Shown piece after piece: positions 54,167 through 64,000 of a stretch of 64,000 nucleotides of DNA. Every line of letters starts with the position of its first letter. The stretch's first letter is position 1. The stretch comes from Obelidium mucronatum (Eukaryota > Chytridiomycota > Chytridiomycetes > Chytridiales > Chytriomycetaceae), in NCBI GenBank assembly GCA_025765595.1, contig JAIVFH010000031.1, positions 248,001 through 312,000 of the forward strand. Reading direction: 5' to 3'. Below the pieces are notes generated by a model that was given only the letters and a program-made list of their open reading frames with translations, did no database searches and was not told the origin of the DNA. A program made the translations under genes and the position numbers.

Positions 54167-57100
54167 ATGGCGGATGTTGGTTCCGCCCGACCACCATCGC
54201 GTCGACACTCACGCGCTGCAACGCCAGTTAGATATCTCAACGCCGATACAGGCGCGACAGTGCGAGACTTCAGCAACAGCACACTTGAAGAGATTATTGC
54301 CTCTCAAACCATGTACATCCGGCCACGAACAGCAGATCACCAAAAAGGCCGCCTCAGGACACCCCGTCTATCCACTTCCTCTGCTCGAACAAGTATAGTG
54401 ACGCGTAACCCTGGGGAATATTTGCCTGAAATCGATAGTCAGCTGGATGAAGACGAAAGTGAAGAGGAAGAACCTGTGACATCGCGCTGGCAACTCTCCG
54501 AACAACGCTTTCTTGAACTCTTCTTTGGTCAAGACCTGGTTTTGAGATCACGTCAGCGCCACCAGCACGTTCTGCAGTCCATGAAGCGATGGGCAAAGCG
54601 GCCACAGTCAGCATCAGGACTGAACGACGCCTCATCTTCAAACACCCATTTCGTCACTACGCGTCCCAAATCAGCGATTCTACGCCAAGCAGGAGATACC
54701 CCCAATGTTGCAAAAAATGTTTCGTTTAACCTCACCAAGAACCTCCATTACGATTTTTCTCCCTTTCCCAACGACTCCTTAACTCGCAAATCGCGTTCTG
54801 GCACTACTTTTTCAACAGATGAAGAAGACGATGATGAAGATGAGGATGAAGACGGGAGCACAGACTGCATCATTACTTCACGCAAGCTAAAATCCCTGGG
54901 GCTATTTGACTACAAACACATTAACGACTATCGGAAAACAAAGTCCGGGACTCCTAAAAATGATGGTGTTAGAATCCCCCGGCCACGAACGGCTGACTTG
55001 AGTCCCGATCTGAAAAAGCGATTGGAGTCCTTTCGAGAGCTGGATACACTTGTTTTTGTGAAACCTCCGGTTTCTCAGCAACGAATATGTACTGGGCGTG
55101 AGCGAGTAGAACGCGATATTGAAGCAGTTTCTTCAGCAGCAAGTTTCGCAGCCTCTATTAACGGTAAGACAGTAGTTCACGCAACGCCTACGTCTTCTAA
55201 TATGTCAACACAGTTGGTCAGGGTGCGCGAAAAATGTCGACGGCTGCTCGGCTTTTGTTGGCGAGAGCAGGTTCAGGAAGTACGCTGAATTCTTCTGCAA
55301 AGTCTGTTCGCCAGATAAGGATCCCAACAACAAATCATCAACAAAATCAACAAAGAGTTACTGGATCTGCAACAAGCTCAACCTCCTCTCGACTAACGAC
55401 GAAAAGTGTTGATTCTGCCCACACATTTAACCCCCCAAGTAATCATCAAGTCATCTCCAAAAATTCATATGCTCTCCCAAAACATAGACGCCCACTTTCT
55501 CGTGGGGTGCGGAAGTTTCTTGTGGATGCTGTGGTCGAAGACTCAGTGCATCCGAAACTTGGTGCCACAGCAGTTGTCTCATTCGCGAATAAGACTGACA
55601 GCAATCAACCTCCTTTAACTGCTGCACTACAGCATCTTTCAAATGCCAACAGCAATAAGATCCACGTTGCCAAAAGCCTGCATTATCATTTACATCCACC
55701 CGCATTACCACAGACTGGGCTTAGTTTAGATCCATATGACGAAATGAAGCCTCCTACAAACGTTTTTAAACTTGAGATTCCTAGAAAACTGAGACAATCT
55801 TTGGTATAGTGATTTTGATTTGTTTTGGGCATGAAAAATTTTCTTCTTTTTTTTTTCCCCCCCACAAATTTATTTAAATATCCAATTACAGGAAGATCCC
55901 CGCAATTTAGTTGGATTGGAGGGTGAAAAAGTTGGTGGACGAATTGTTATGCGTAAAATCAGCTGTCTGTATGAAGTCCCGAAATGTCCCCGAGTGAATG
56001 GGCGAATCACTCCCGTTCAATCTACTTCGAGTCTTGAAGCACCAGAACAAGTCCAAGGCCTCACAGAGAGAGTCCAAAATATTTCAGAGCCTGATCTTTC
56101 TACCTCTCCTAGAGAAGAACAAAAGGAAAGCCAAGTGTTATCAGAGTCCCTTGATGAAATCATTCAAAACATGATTTTGACAAATGCAGAACAAGAAGAA
56201 TTAGAGGCAGATCTTGCGACTCCTTCAACAAAGAATCGCGAGTATCATAGAAGGAGTAGGGCGGAGGTCTGTGGCTCGTTTGTTAAAATGGTGGGTTCAA
56301 TGTTTCCCTTGGACTACTTCATGGACCATGAGGAAGTTCGAAACCTGGTCCAACGGGTTGAAGATTGGAAGCTTCAGCAACGGCAAGGGATCGCGCTTCC
56401 AGAAATTCGTTGTCAAGGACTGATACAGAGTAGTTCAAAAGCAACACGAGCAAAGAAACAAGAAGACGAAGTGTGGCATGGAGGCTACCTCACTGATTAC
56501 AACGCCACAATTCATCAATTCTTAATTGAATGGGATGAACCTTATCCAAAGCGGCGACCCATCAATTACATACATGTTCCAGATCCAACAAAATCTTCTC
56601 GTTGGCTTTCTCGTGCGGAAATCAAACTGGATCAAGACACTATTCAAGGTCATTTAAATAGAATATCGTCTGCGAATTATATCCGTGCAGAATTTGAGTC
56701 GCGACTGACTCTGATTCAAATTTGTGGAATTGTCGCCCCAGTCCTAACACCAACATTACCTGAATTTAGAAAGGAAATTGTCGATTTGATGTATAAACAA
56801 GTGTCTGTTGTTCAAAATCAGTTTTTAAATTCAAAGCTGAGGAAGTCCTGTCGTGGTAGCGTTTATCGTATTATGTTTATACGCACGGCTCATTCTGTTT
56901 TCGTTAGAATTGGGCCAAGAAGATGAATTTGATATTCACACTTTCCAAACTTCGTTTATAGCCCAGATTCTCAATGAACTTCGGGATATTTACTTTCATT
57001 CACAAGTTGAAGCTTGTATAAAACAAAACCCAAGACTGGAAGCGCTATATATCCCAAAAAAAGTGAAAACGATTTTGCAGAGCCCGCCGTCTGAAGCCAA

Positions 57101-59767
57101 AAAGCAATACAGCTTTGACAACACCCATCAAAGTGTGCCAATTCCAAGAAAGTCATACGTGATGAAAGAGGCATCAGCCGATTCATTTTATCGCAAGCAC
57201 CAATTACAAATTCAGTCTTCCCCGTTTATATTTTACAAGGTTATGGTTGAGCGGATTATCCATTTTTTGAAGGAGGATATGATGCTGGATTGTAAAATCA
57301 GTCATCTACTCAATCAAGTGTGCCAGAAATCAATTACTGTTGAGTCACTTCAAACAAAAGACATAACCGCAATCATGAGGCAAGAACTGATTTACAAACA
57401 GCAGCAGCAACAAGCAGAGCAATCCAAGCATTTAAATTTGAAACATTCTCATCATCATCACCATCATCACCACCACCACCATCATGGAGGAGGTGAAACT
57501 CATGGAGGAAAAGGAAATACTGTCAAGTTTGCAAAAGTTTCAAGGACATCACGAGTTTCAACCGTTGTGCCATCAAAACAACTACCTCCAAAAGAAAAAC
57601 AGTGCCTTACTCCGGATACACTTCACATGACTTCTATCGGACATGTGTGGAATGATATGTATATTTACCAGCGGGAAATATATGATGTTATGAGCCCTGC
57701 GTTGGCAGGTAATGTGGGATTGGTTGTTTCCACTCCATCTGAAACAAACATAAAAATATAGACCATGGAAAACAAGTTGATGTAACTTCAATCATCCGAC
57801 AAAATCTATCATCTCTAAGAGTGACGTCACTGCAAGACTTCCTATCACTGGTTGAGTTTTTATTTAGGAAATTCAAATCTGGTGTTGTGTCGACTTTACC
57901 AGCCCTTGTTGCTTCGGAATACGAGAGATCCGTGAAGACTCAGCAGGAATCTCGAAAGACTAGTAAATCAGTGAAGGCGGTTTCTAAAGAGGCTATTACC
58001 AATATTGTTCAGGCTCACATTTCGACAATTCTAAAATCTCGCTACCTGGATTTCCTCAAGTCTTTAAGAGACGAGGAGCTCAAAATTTCATCAGACGCTC
58101 GACTATTAATTACGCTTCGAACGGATGATGCGGAAACTAAAATGACTGCTGCGTTGTCTTCAAAAACGAAATCCGAGCCCCATTTCATCCAGCGTTCGCT
58201 GACGCAAGAAACTTCAGAGTGCATTATCGAACCTCCTGTTATGAGACGGGCCTCTGTTGCCACAACTTCTTATAAACCAAGATCAGAAACGGCAGATCCA
58301 AAATCTACAACCACGACACCCCCGGTTACCCCAACCAAAGCACATCAATTTCCTTCACCGCCTTTGTCCTCGCAGACTCAAATAATTTCTTTTCCCAATC
58401 CTAAAAAAATTGGCCAATCTATTGAATCAATGTTTGCTTCTTGGCTGTATGAGCATCCACTCCAATTGTTTCCGATGGAAAGTCAAGGACCCAAAGAAAA
58501 ACAAGGGAGCCGTCCAGAACCGGTGTTGGAAAGTACTTTGGCAGAATCAGAAACTGGCCTCCCTAAAGTATTTACCAGTACACCAATTGATTATCGTGCA
58601 CTTGAGAGTATCTCCAAGGAATTTATCACAGACACTGTAGAATCTGTTGATGCTCTTTTGATTGATAGGCAATCTTTGATTACTCAATGGATCAATGAAT
58701 TTGAGGCTTCAATTGAACATGGACTTTGGAAGCTTATGCAAGAGCCCGAAACATCTGCAACTCTTTCGACATTGACGAATAAAGCTGCCTTGCCAGATAT
58801 GGTTCCACGACAAGTCAAGCTCGTCACTGTTATTCAACAGCTTCAAACTGGATTCGAAGCAGCATTTAAATTACTCTCTCTTATTGATGAGCGGTCAGCT
58901 TACACATTTCATCCATCGCTCATCCCTGCACCTTCGCGTTTTGCAGGAGCCGGAAGCAGTGATAAGGCATCTTATTACAAACAAATTGCAGCGACTTCGA
59001 ACGGTATGTGTGAGTTTGAGCTTCGTGGTTTTATTGCTGTCCGATGCTCATTGTTGCACACTGGAATGGAAATGTGGATTGGAAGATGGCGTGAGTGGAT
59101 TGAAAGCTGTGTGGGGATATTAATAACAAAATGCTGCGAGGAGATTACTTTAGGGTGTAAAGAGTTGGAGGAATGGATGCAGGCTGTCCACGGTGAAGCG
59201 ATTCTAGAGGAAACTGGGTCAGACGGAGACCGTTCAGCTCTTTCATCTCGAGATTTAACACGGCAAGAGGTGCTAGGAAGCAAATCCGTGCTTGAAAATG
59301 GCAGTGCAGCCAATTCAGAGTCCGATTTGGTTCTCTCCTTACCATCGTTGAACCGAGATTTATCGAAGCCAGTCAATTCAGCTGATAGGAGGATGTCAGC
59401 TGGTCCTAGTCAGCTTGGAAATTCAACACCATCATCAAGGCCTAGATCAAGGCAAAGAAGTACGGACCAAAGTAACGATTCCGTCAAAGCAAGCTCCAAA
59501 CCAAGCACCCCAAACAGGCCAACGCCACCACAATCGGCTTCTAAACTCGGTAGAACAAGAAGAAAGAGCTCGAAGCCGAAAATGGTGATTGCAGTGAAAC
59601 CAAAACGGTCTCAACTGCACACTGCGTTGGACAGTTTTGTCAAAGTGATGGATCTATTCGAATCGCAACTTTTAGAGACACATCATATACGTATTCCAGA
59701 CACGGACGCTATTCAGTTTGCTTGGATTTGTGGGAGAATCAAATTGAAACAACTTTTAGAAAGCTGA
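54167..59767 (+). CDS. Large uncharacterised protein, possibly flagellar (dynein-heavy-chain-tail-like)
   Basis: Probable exons: 54167 to about 55216, about 55303-55803, 55892-56855, 56908-57708, 57762-59767; the first junction is uncertain (acceptor 55302 or 55314). Roughly 1,770 residues. No catalytic motif is seen. Visible parts are a Ser/Arg-rich N-terminus with an acidic run (EEEDDDEDEDEDG-like at about 54820-54860), a WHGGYLTDYNATIHQFLIEWDEP block, a 13-residue poly-His near 57450-57487, and in exon 5 NLSSLRVTSLQDFLSLVEFLF and SAYTFHPSLIPAP. These last two loosely resemble tail segments of inner-arm dynein heavy chains. There is no AAA motor, and the frame ends in a proper stop. The dynein-tail likeness is a weak inference. 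Confidence 0.55.
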
Positions 59768-59809
59768 CAATAGAATAGACAGTTTATTATATCAAAATTA
59801 CGCTAATAT

Positions 59810-62427
59810 CTACCACCAACTCTTCTTATTATTTGGCGTATTTCCTCGCATTGAGCTTGTGACAGACCTTGAACTTTCAGAGGATCCTGGTCTTGAAACA
59901 CCCAACATATTCAAAAAAGAGGGAGCCTTCTTAACGTCCTTCTCGTAGCGGATTGTACCATCTTTCATCAAGTCGCCAATAGCTCTGATGATTTCCTCGC
60001 GAAATAACACAACACCATATCCCCCGAGAACTCCATCTTCCAAGCGAAATTCTCCCACACTTTTCATATTTTCTGAGCGAACCCAACCATTCTCATCGAC
60101 GCCGCTAACAATTAACCCCATGGATATTCTATCCACCTCTACCCACAAACTGTCCTGATAGTTCAAACAACCTTGAATAACAGCATCTGCCGCATCATAC
60201 GCACTAATATCGAACACGCATCTTTTTCCAGTGAAATTGCTAACGGGCTGTGGTGTGGTATTCCCTTTCGGCGAACGGTCAAATTCCTTCATACCCTGTC
60301 CAAACTCTTTTGCAATCCAATCAATCATTTCATGCATTCCTACCATCCCTGTCGAGTTTCGCGAAGCCAGTTTATGTAGAGCTGGGTAAAAGGTCTTGCA
60401 AAAAGTCATGATACAAATTTCCAGTTTGGCAATAGTTTTGTGATACATTTCGAGCGAGACTTCTTGCTTTACAAATCGATGTCCGTAAGTCGAGTGAATC
60501 GAATCGGATTCATTTGCTGGAGTTGCCGTCACCGACGCAGCTGGGGCATTTAGATTAGCAAAGGAGGCAGACTTGTACAGCGACGAGGCAATACTTGAAG
60601 CGTAGGAGCTCATTGTAGTTGGAGGCCGTTTCGGGGCAGTATTGCTGTTGTCGTTGTCATGGGCATCCGCCTCGGACTCAGAATCCCTATTTAAATCAAC
60701 CTCCTCCTCCAGATCATACCGCCCAATAATTTCCAACATTTTAGTGATGGCATCAAAGAAAGATTGTAGCAAGTCGGCCATATGTACGCAATCCCAGAGT
60801 TCCTTTAGCACCGGCGGCAAGAACTTGATTCCGTGTACTATAAATCCTGTCAACTCATCACTTCCCAACCAATCAATGAATAGAAGTTTTTCTTTTTGAC
60901 GAATCAGCAGACGAGAGTAACGAGTGTTCATGTTGGATTGTTCGTCATCACTATCTCGATAGGTGCTGTTGACAGTGATACCTGCATCACGAAGAGCAGA
61001 AAGTACTTTCTCTTCATCATCCGGAACGCTGGATATATCGCCACTCATTCCCCATAGACTTTGAATCACGCGTTCTATATCGGTGCGGTCTTGGACCGAC
61101 AGTTTCGCCCTGAGCTCTCGGACTTCGGTCCTTGTCTTGGACATGGAACAAATCACCCCCGCCAAACTTTGAAGAAGCGAATAAAGACCCCCTGGAGGCT
61201 TCCAAATAAAGATTCTTAAGAGTGTTTCCACAAAGGGAACACTGTTTTTTTTTTCGAACGAGTTAAGCTTAGAATAACAACAAAAACGAAACAATCTTAC
61301 GGGTTAATCAGCCTCAAACTTGTGACTACAAGAGAAAGCGGCATTTTGGCCCAAACACGCTTTGCTTTCCCTCGCCATCCCTCATCGTCTAAAATATTCT
61401 CGAAGCCAACTGCAAGCGCTCTACACATTGCTTGCGTCCACTGCTGAAGGTCTTGAGGCAACTCTTCAATCGTAGCTGCCGTCTTGAAAATAGCAAACAA
61501 TTTCGGACCGAACCCTTCTGGCTTTCCGTCTACGCCATCTCCCTCTTCCGGCTTCAGATTGACCAGCAAGTCCGCACCATGTCGTAAAAAGTCCCGAAAA
61601 CTCGCACTTAGTTGACGATATCGCATTTCCTGAATGGGATTTCGCTCTCTTGGCGCATTAATGTAGTCTGCATTGTGAACATCCGTGGTACTTGTAGGAT
61701 ATGTAGTAAACCGGCCAGAATGACAGTCTGTGGAAGCTAATTGACTAAGTACAGCATCCTTGAATTCTTGATAACTTTGAGGAGTCTGTCCATTCTCTGG
61801 TGGAGAACAAGTAGTGTGATCAACATTGTCAGCAGGATCGTTATATCCAAACAAGAACACTGCGTAATAGTGTTTTGCGAATCCCTATTAAGCACATATA
61901 ACGCAATCAGGACATCGAAAAAAGATAGGCGAAATAATTCTTACAAGTAGATCAAACTTGGTTGCTCGAAGCCAGGATATAACGAAAGTCTTGAATGCAG
62001 CGTCTGTGAACCTGTCAAACACTTCTAGATATTCGACGCTGTGGCCTGCAATCCATGGAATACTCCTGATCCATCTCGAGTATACATGCCGGGCGAGAGG
62101 TGGAAGCGTATGAGGGGCTCCCGAAACAGTTGATTGATGTGGCAACGGCGGTGTTTCAGCAACCTCCTGCAACTCCATGGGCAGCTTTTGAGTAGTCAAT
62201 CGAAAGCCAGCGGTTTGCCCAAAGTACAAATTGAATTCGTTTGCGATCATTAGGGATCCCAGATGGTAGCGCAACGCTTTACAGGAGTTTCAGTTATATT
62301 GGGTATCGTCCAATTTGAACATACCCAAGTGCCTCACAGGCTCCGAATACATTGCGTTCGCGGCAGATTCGCTGTCAGAAGAGCTGATGGCGTCTTCGTA
62401 GACTTCTGTTTCACTGCCTTCCTCCAT
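59810..62427 (-). CDS. DUF3818/PX-associated-domain-like protein (Lec1-like)
   Basis: Four exons: 62427-62325, 62276-61945, 61884-61301, 61241-59810; phases close, about 816 residues. The start MEEGSETEVYEDAISSSDSE is acidic and separated from the rest by a 48-bp intron (GTATGT..AAAG). Exon 4 begins FVETLLRIFIWKPPGGLYSLLQSL, resembling the RIFLAQPFG..SLLQ segment of fungal PX-associated (DUF3818) proteins such as yeast Ypr097w/Lec1, which act in lipid organisation. Long helical stretches follow, including MADLLQSFFDAITKMLEIIG. No PX domain is evident in the predicted product, so the assignment is tentative. It ends 42 bp from the convergent large gene. Confidence 0.55.
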
Positions 62428-62565
62428 CACAAAAAACCAAACAGTTTCCAAGACTTTTACTTTTTGTCAACTTTTGTTACTAAAACCTACACTTTGCATT
62501 TTGATGAACTTCTTTCACACTGTCCACCTCTTATTGAACCAAAACTCCCATCTCACCCAATCAAA

Positions 62566-63518
62566 TCAAAAAAATGCCATGAAAAGAACAACCAGCCCCA
62601 TCAAACCACCCACAACATCCACAGCCGGACCAGAGCCTCCCTGCTTTGGCAATGCAGTCAAAGTGGCTGGAGGTCCCGTTGGAATTGCCAACACAGGTCC
62701 GCTTCCACCCGTAGGTACTGGAGCAGTAATTGGAGTAGCTGAAGATCCGTTATTTTGAGAATTTGATCCAAAGTTCGCATTTGGGTTGAAGTCGGGAACT
62801 TGGGAACAGTATTGTGCACGAAGTGAATTCACTTGGGCAGTAGTTGGATCCTGAGATAAAACACAGAGAAGGAAAAATTAGTGGGCAGATTATTAACCCT
62901 AGACTTAAATACCTGGGGACAGAAGCTATTGTAACAGTATGCTTGCTACAAATACAGATCATAGTTTGAATATGAAGACAAACCCGCACCCAACGCGTCA
63001 ACGGAAGTTCACCCCATATCCTCAAAGAAAAATCATACCTGGAAATATTGTTGACAAAGACAAGCGTTGTAAGCCTTGCCTAAACAAATATTTTTTTAGC
63101 GTCACAAAGTTCAAAGTAGTTGACGGCAAAAAGGTACCTCCACCACTGCTGTTGGCCTGGTTGGCACAAATTGAAACAGTACCACCTAGAATTCGTTGGG
63201 GTTAGACAGAAAACATTCGAAACGTCAAAAGGCTGCCAAAGATAAAAAACACATCAATTCACAGGCTCCCAACAGCACCCCTGTCATCTCTCCCAGGTGA
63301 TCCATTGATAAGTCAAGATGGTAAGTAGTAGATGCAAGGGTGCTGATAGTATCGGGATCGTACAGCGCAATGTGGAGTAGTGTGAGTCAGGAACCCGTTG
63401 CTCGATGCGCTTCATTCGCATGATATGATGGATTGAGCCGAATTGTACCTGATTGCCAGTTGCTGTAGCAAAGGTTGAAGGTGGACGGGTTGCTGCAGTC
63501 AATGTTGGGTTGAGCCAT
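62566..63518 (-). CDS. Cysteine-rich surface protein encoded by six small exons
   Basis: Exons on the minus strand: 63518-63449, 63289-63263, 63185-63138, 63079-63039, 62945-62913, 62850-62566. Every phase closes, giving about 167 residues. Cysteines are regularly spaced (DCSNPSTFNLCYSNW, ACGTVSICANQ, AYNACLCQQYF, AYCYNSFCPQ, QYCSQVPDF), as in small disulfide-rich fungal wall proteins. A Gly/Ser/Pro/Thr-rich region and hydrophobic tail (GLMGLVVLFMAFF) suggest a GPI anchor. Exons of 27-48 bp are unusually small. No signal peptide is present from the chosen ATG, so a further 5' exon is likely. The family is not named with confidence. Confidence 0.5.
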
Positions 63519-63602
63519 TCGATTTTCGAGAGAACTCTTTTTTTAGAACCAGGCCGTTTCCCCGCCTTTACTGCAGTTGCCTCTTTTATTGAGAAAAAAT
63601 AT

Positions 63603-63626
63603 ACACACACACGCACAGACACACTC
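63603..63626. repeat. Imperfect (CA)n microsatellite
   Basis: ACACACACACGCACAGACACAC lies in the gap between the cysteine-rich gene and the partial gene at the window end. It has no other visible role. Confidence 0.85.
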
Positions 63627-63659
63627 AAGTACACCATTGACAGAGTTAAAATTCGAAAT

Positions 63660-64000
63660 TTAAACAATTCGACTCTTGACCATCGCAAATCGGTCGACAC
63701 GATCCAACTTATCATCCTTTGCCACAAAAACGCCTCCAACAGCCACCAAATTGCTGTCTCTCTCTGATACACTGCCAACTACCCCCCCACCACTACCATG
63801 CCCACCAGCCAGTTGCAGAATATGAGATGGTACAGGAGCCCCATACATATCATTTCCAGTCAATGCTACCATTCCAACCCCAGTGCCTGTGTCTGAAATA
63901 ACTGCATTCGCATTTGCCGCTGAATTATTACTCCCACCACGAGCCATATGCGAGGGCCTACGTTGCGGTTGAACACCCACCGATGGTAAACTCCCACCGA
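63660..64000 (-). CDS. C-terminal part of an unknown protein, running off the window
   Basis: The frame is open from the window edge (minus strand) to a stop at 63660, giving about 113 residues. It is low complexity (Gly/Ser/Asn/Val) with QPQRRPSHMARGG near its start and VAKDDKLDRVDRFAMVKSRIV at its end. No domain is recognised. The upstream part is outside the window, so neither the start nor the function can be stated. Confidence 0.4.
   Translation of the reverse strand, partial: GGSLPSVGVQPQRRPSHMARGGSNNSAANANAVISDTGTGVGMVALTGNDMYGAPVPSHILQLAGGHGSGGGVVGSVSERDSNLVAVGGVFVAKDDKLDRVDRFAMVKSRIV

Overview
The window looks like a nuclear segment of a zoosporic (chytrid-type) fungus. The evidence is dense genes with many short introns of about 50-75 bp (GT..AG with CTAAC/CTGAA-like branch sites), fungal housekeeping genes (Yme2, Vnx1-type exchanger, Mag2/RNF10, Snf8, Erv2), and cilium/flagellum genes that non-flagellated fungi lack (a tectonic and an AXDND1 homologue). 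Three tandem class C (GABA-B-like) receptors fit the same assignment. No tRNA, rRNA or CRISPR array was seen.

Layout. 1-2492: right-hand part of a CACTA/Plavaka-like DNA transposon with an internally deleted transposase. 3031-9057: three minus-strand genes (Yme2, an ENPP phosphodiesterase, an unknown protein). 9074-15213: an MDC1-like FHA/tandem-BRCT DNA-damage mediator and the U6 snRNA exonuclease USB1. 15742-19126: a class I cyclic-nucleotide phosphodiesterase fused to a six-pass membrane module. 19515-21179: a small unknown gene and ESCRT-II SNF8. 21238-26954: divergent tectonic and RNF10 genes. 27000-35140: a Vnx1/CAX-type exchanger, an unknown gene and AXDND1. 35485-40419: an amino-acid permease, two small secreted, probably GPI-anchored proteins, and a two-domain basic-secretory-protein metallopeptidase. 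40565-49343: three tandem class C receptors, each ending in an extra PH-like C-terminal domain, followed 6 bp later by HEN1. 50653-52883: two tandem paralogous bHLH factors. 53334-64000: Erv2, a large possibly flagellar protein, a DUF3818/PX-associated-like protein, a cysteine-rich surface protein in six small exons, and the C-terminal end of another gene.

Themes. Several genes suit a swimming, signalling zoospore: receptors, a membrane phosphodiesterase, transition-zone and axonemal proteins. Three otherwise intact genes (YME2, MDC1-like, RNF10) each carry one apparent frame break, two of them in G/C homopolymers, so base-level indel errors in the assembly are suspected. Five + strand genes start inside abrupt GC-rich islands of several hundred bp. 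Degenerate GCC-GAA-GGC hairpin repeats fill one RNF10 intron and recur in an intron of the neighbouring tectonic gene, in the same orientation relative to transcription. Exon coordinates were worked out by hand from splice-site consensus, phase continuity and family similarity; no alignment or database search was run.
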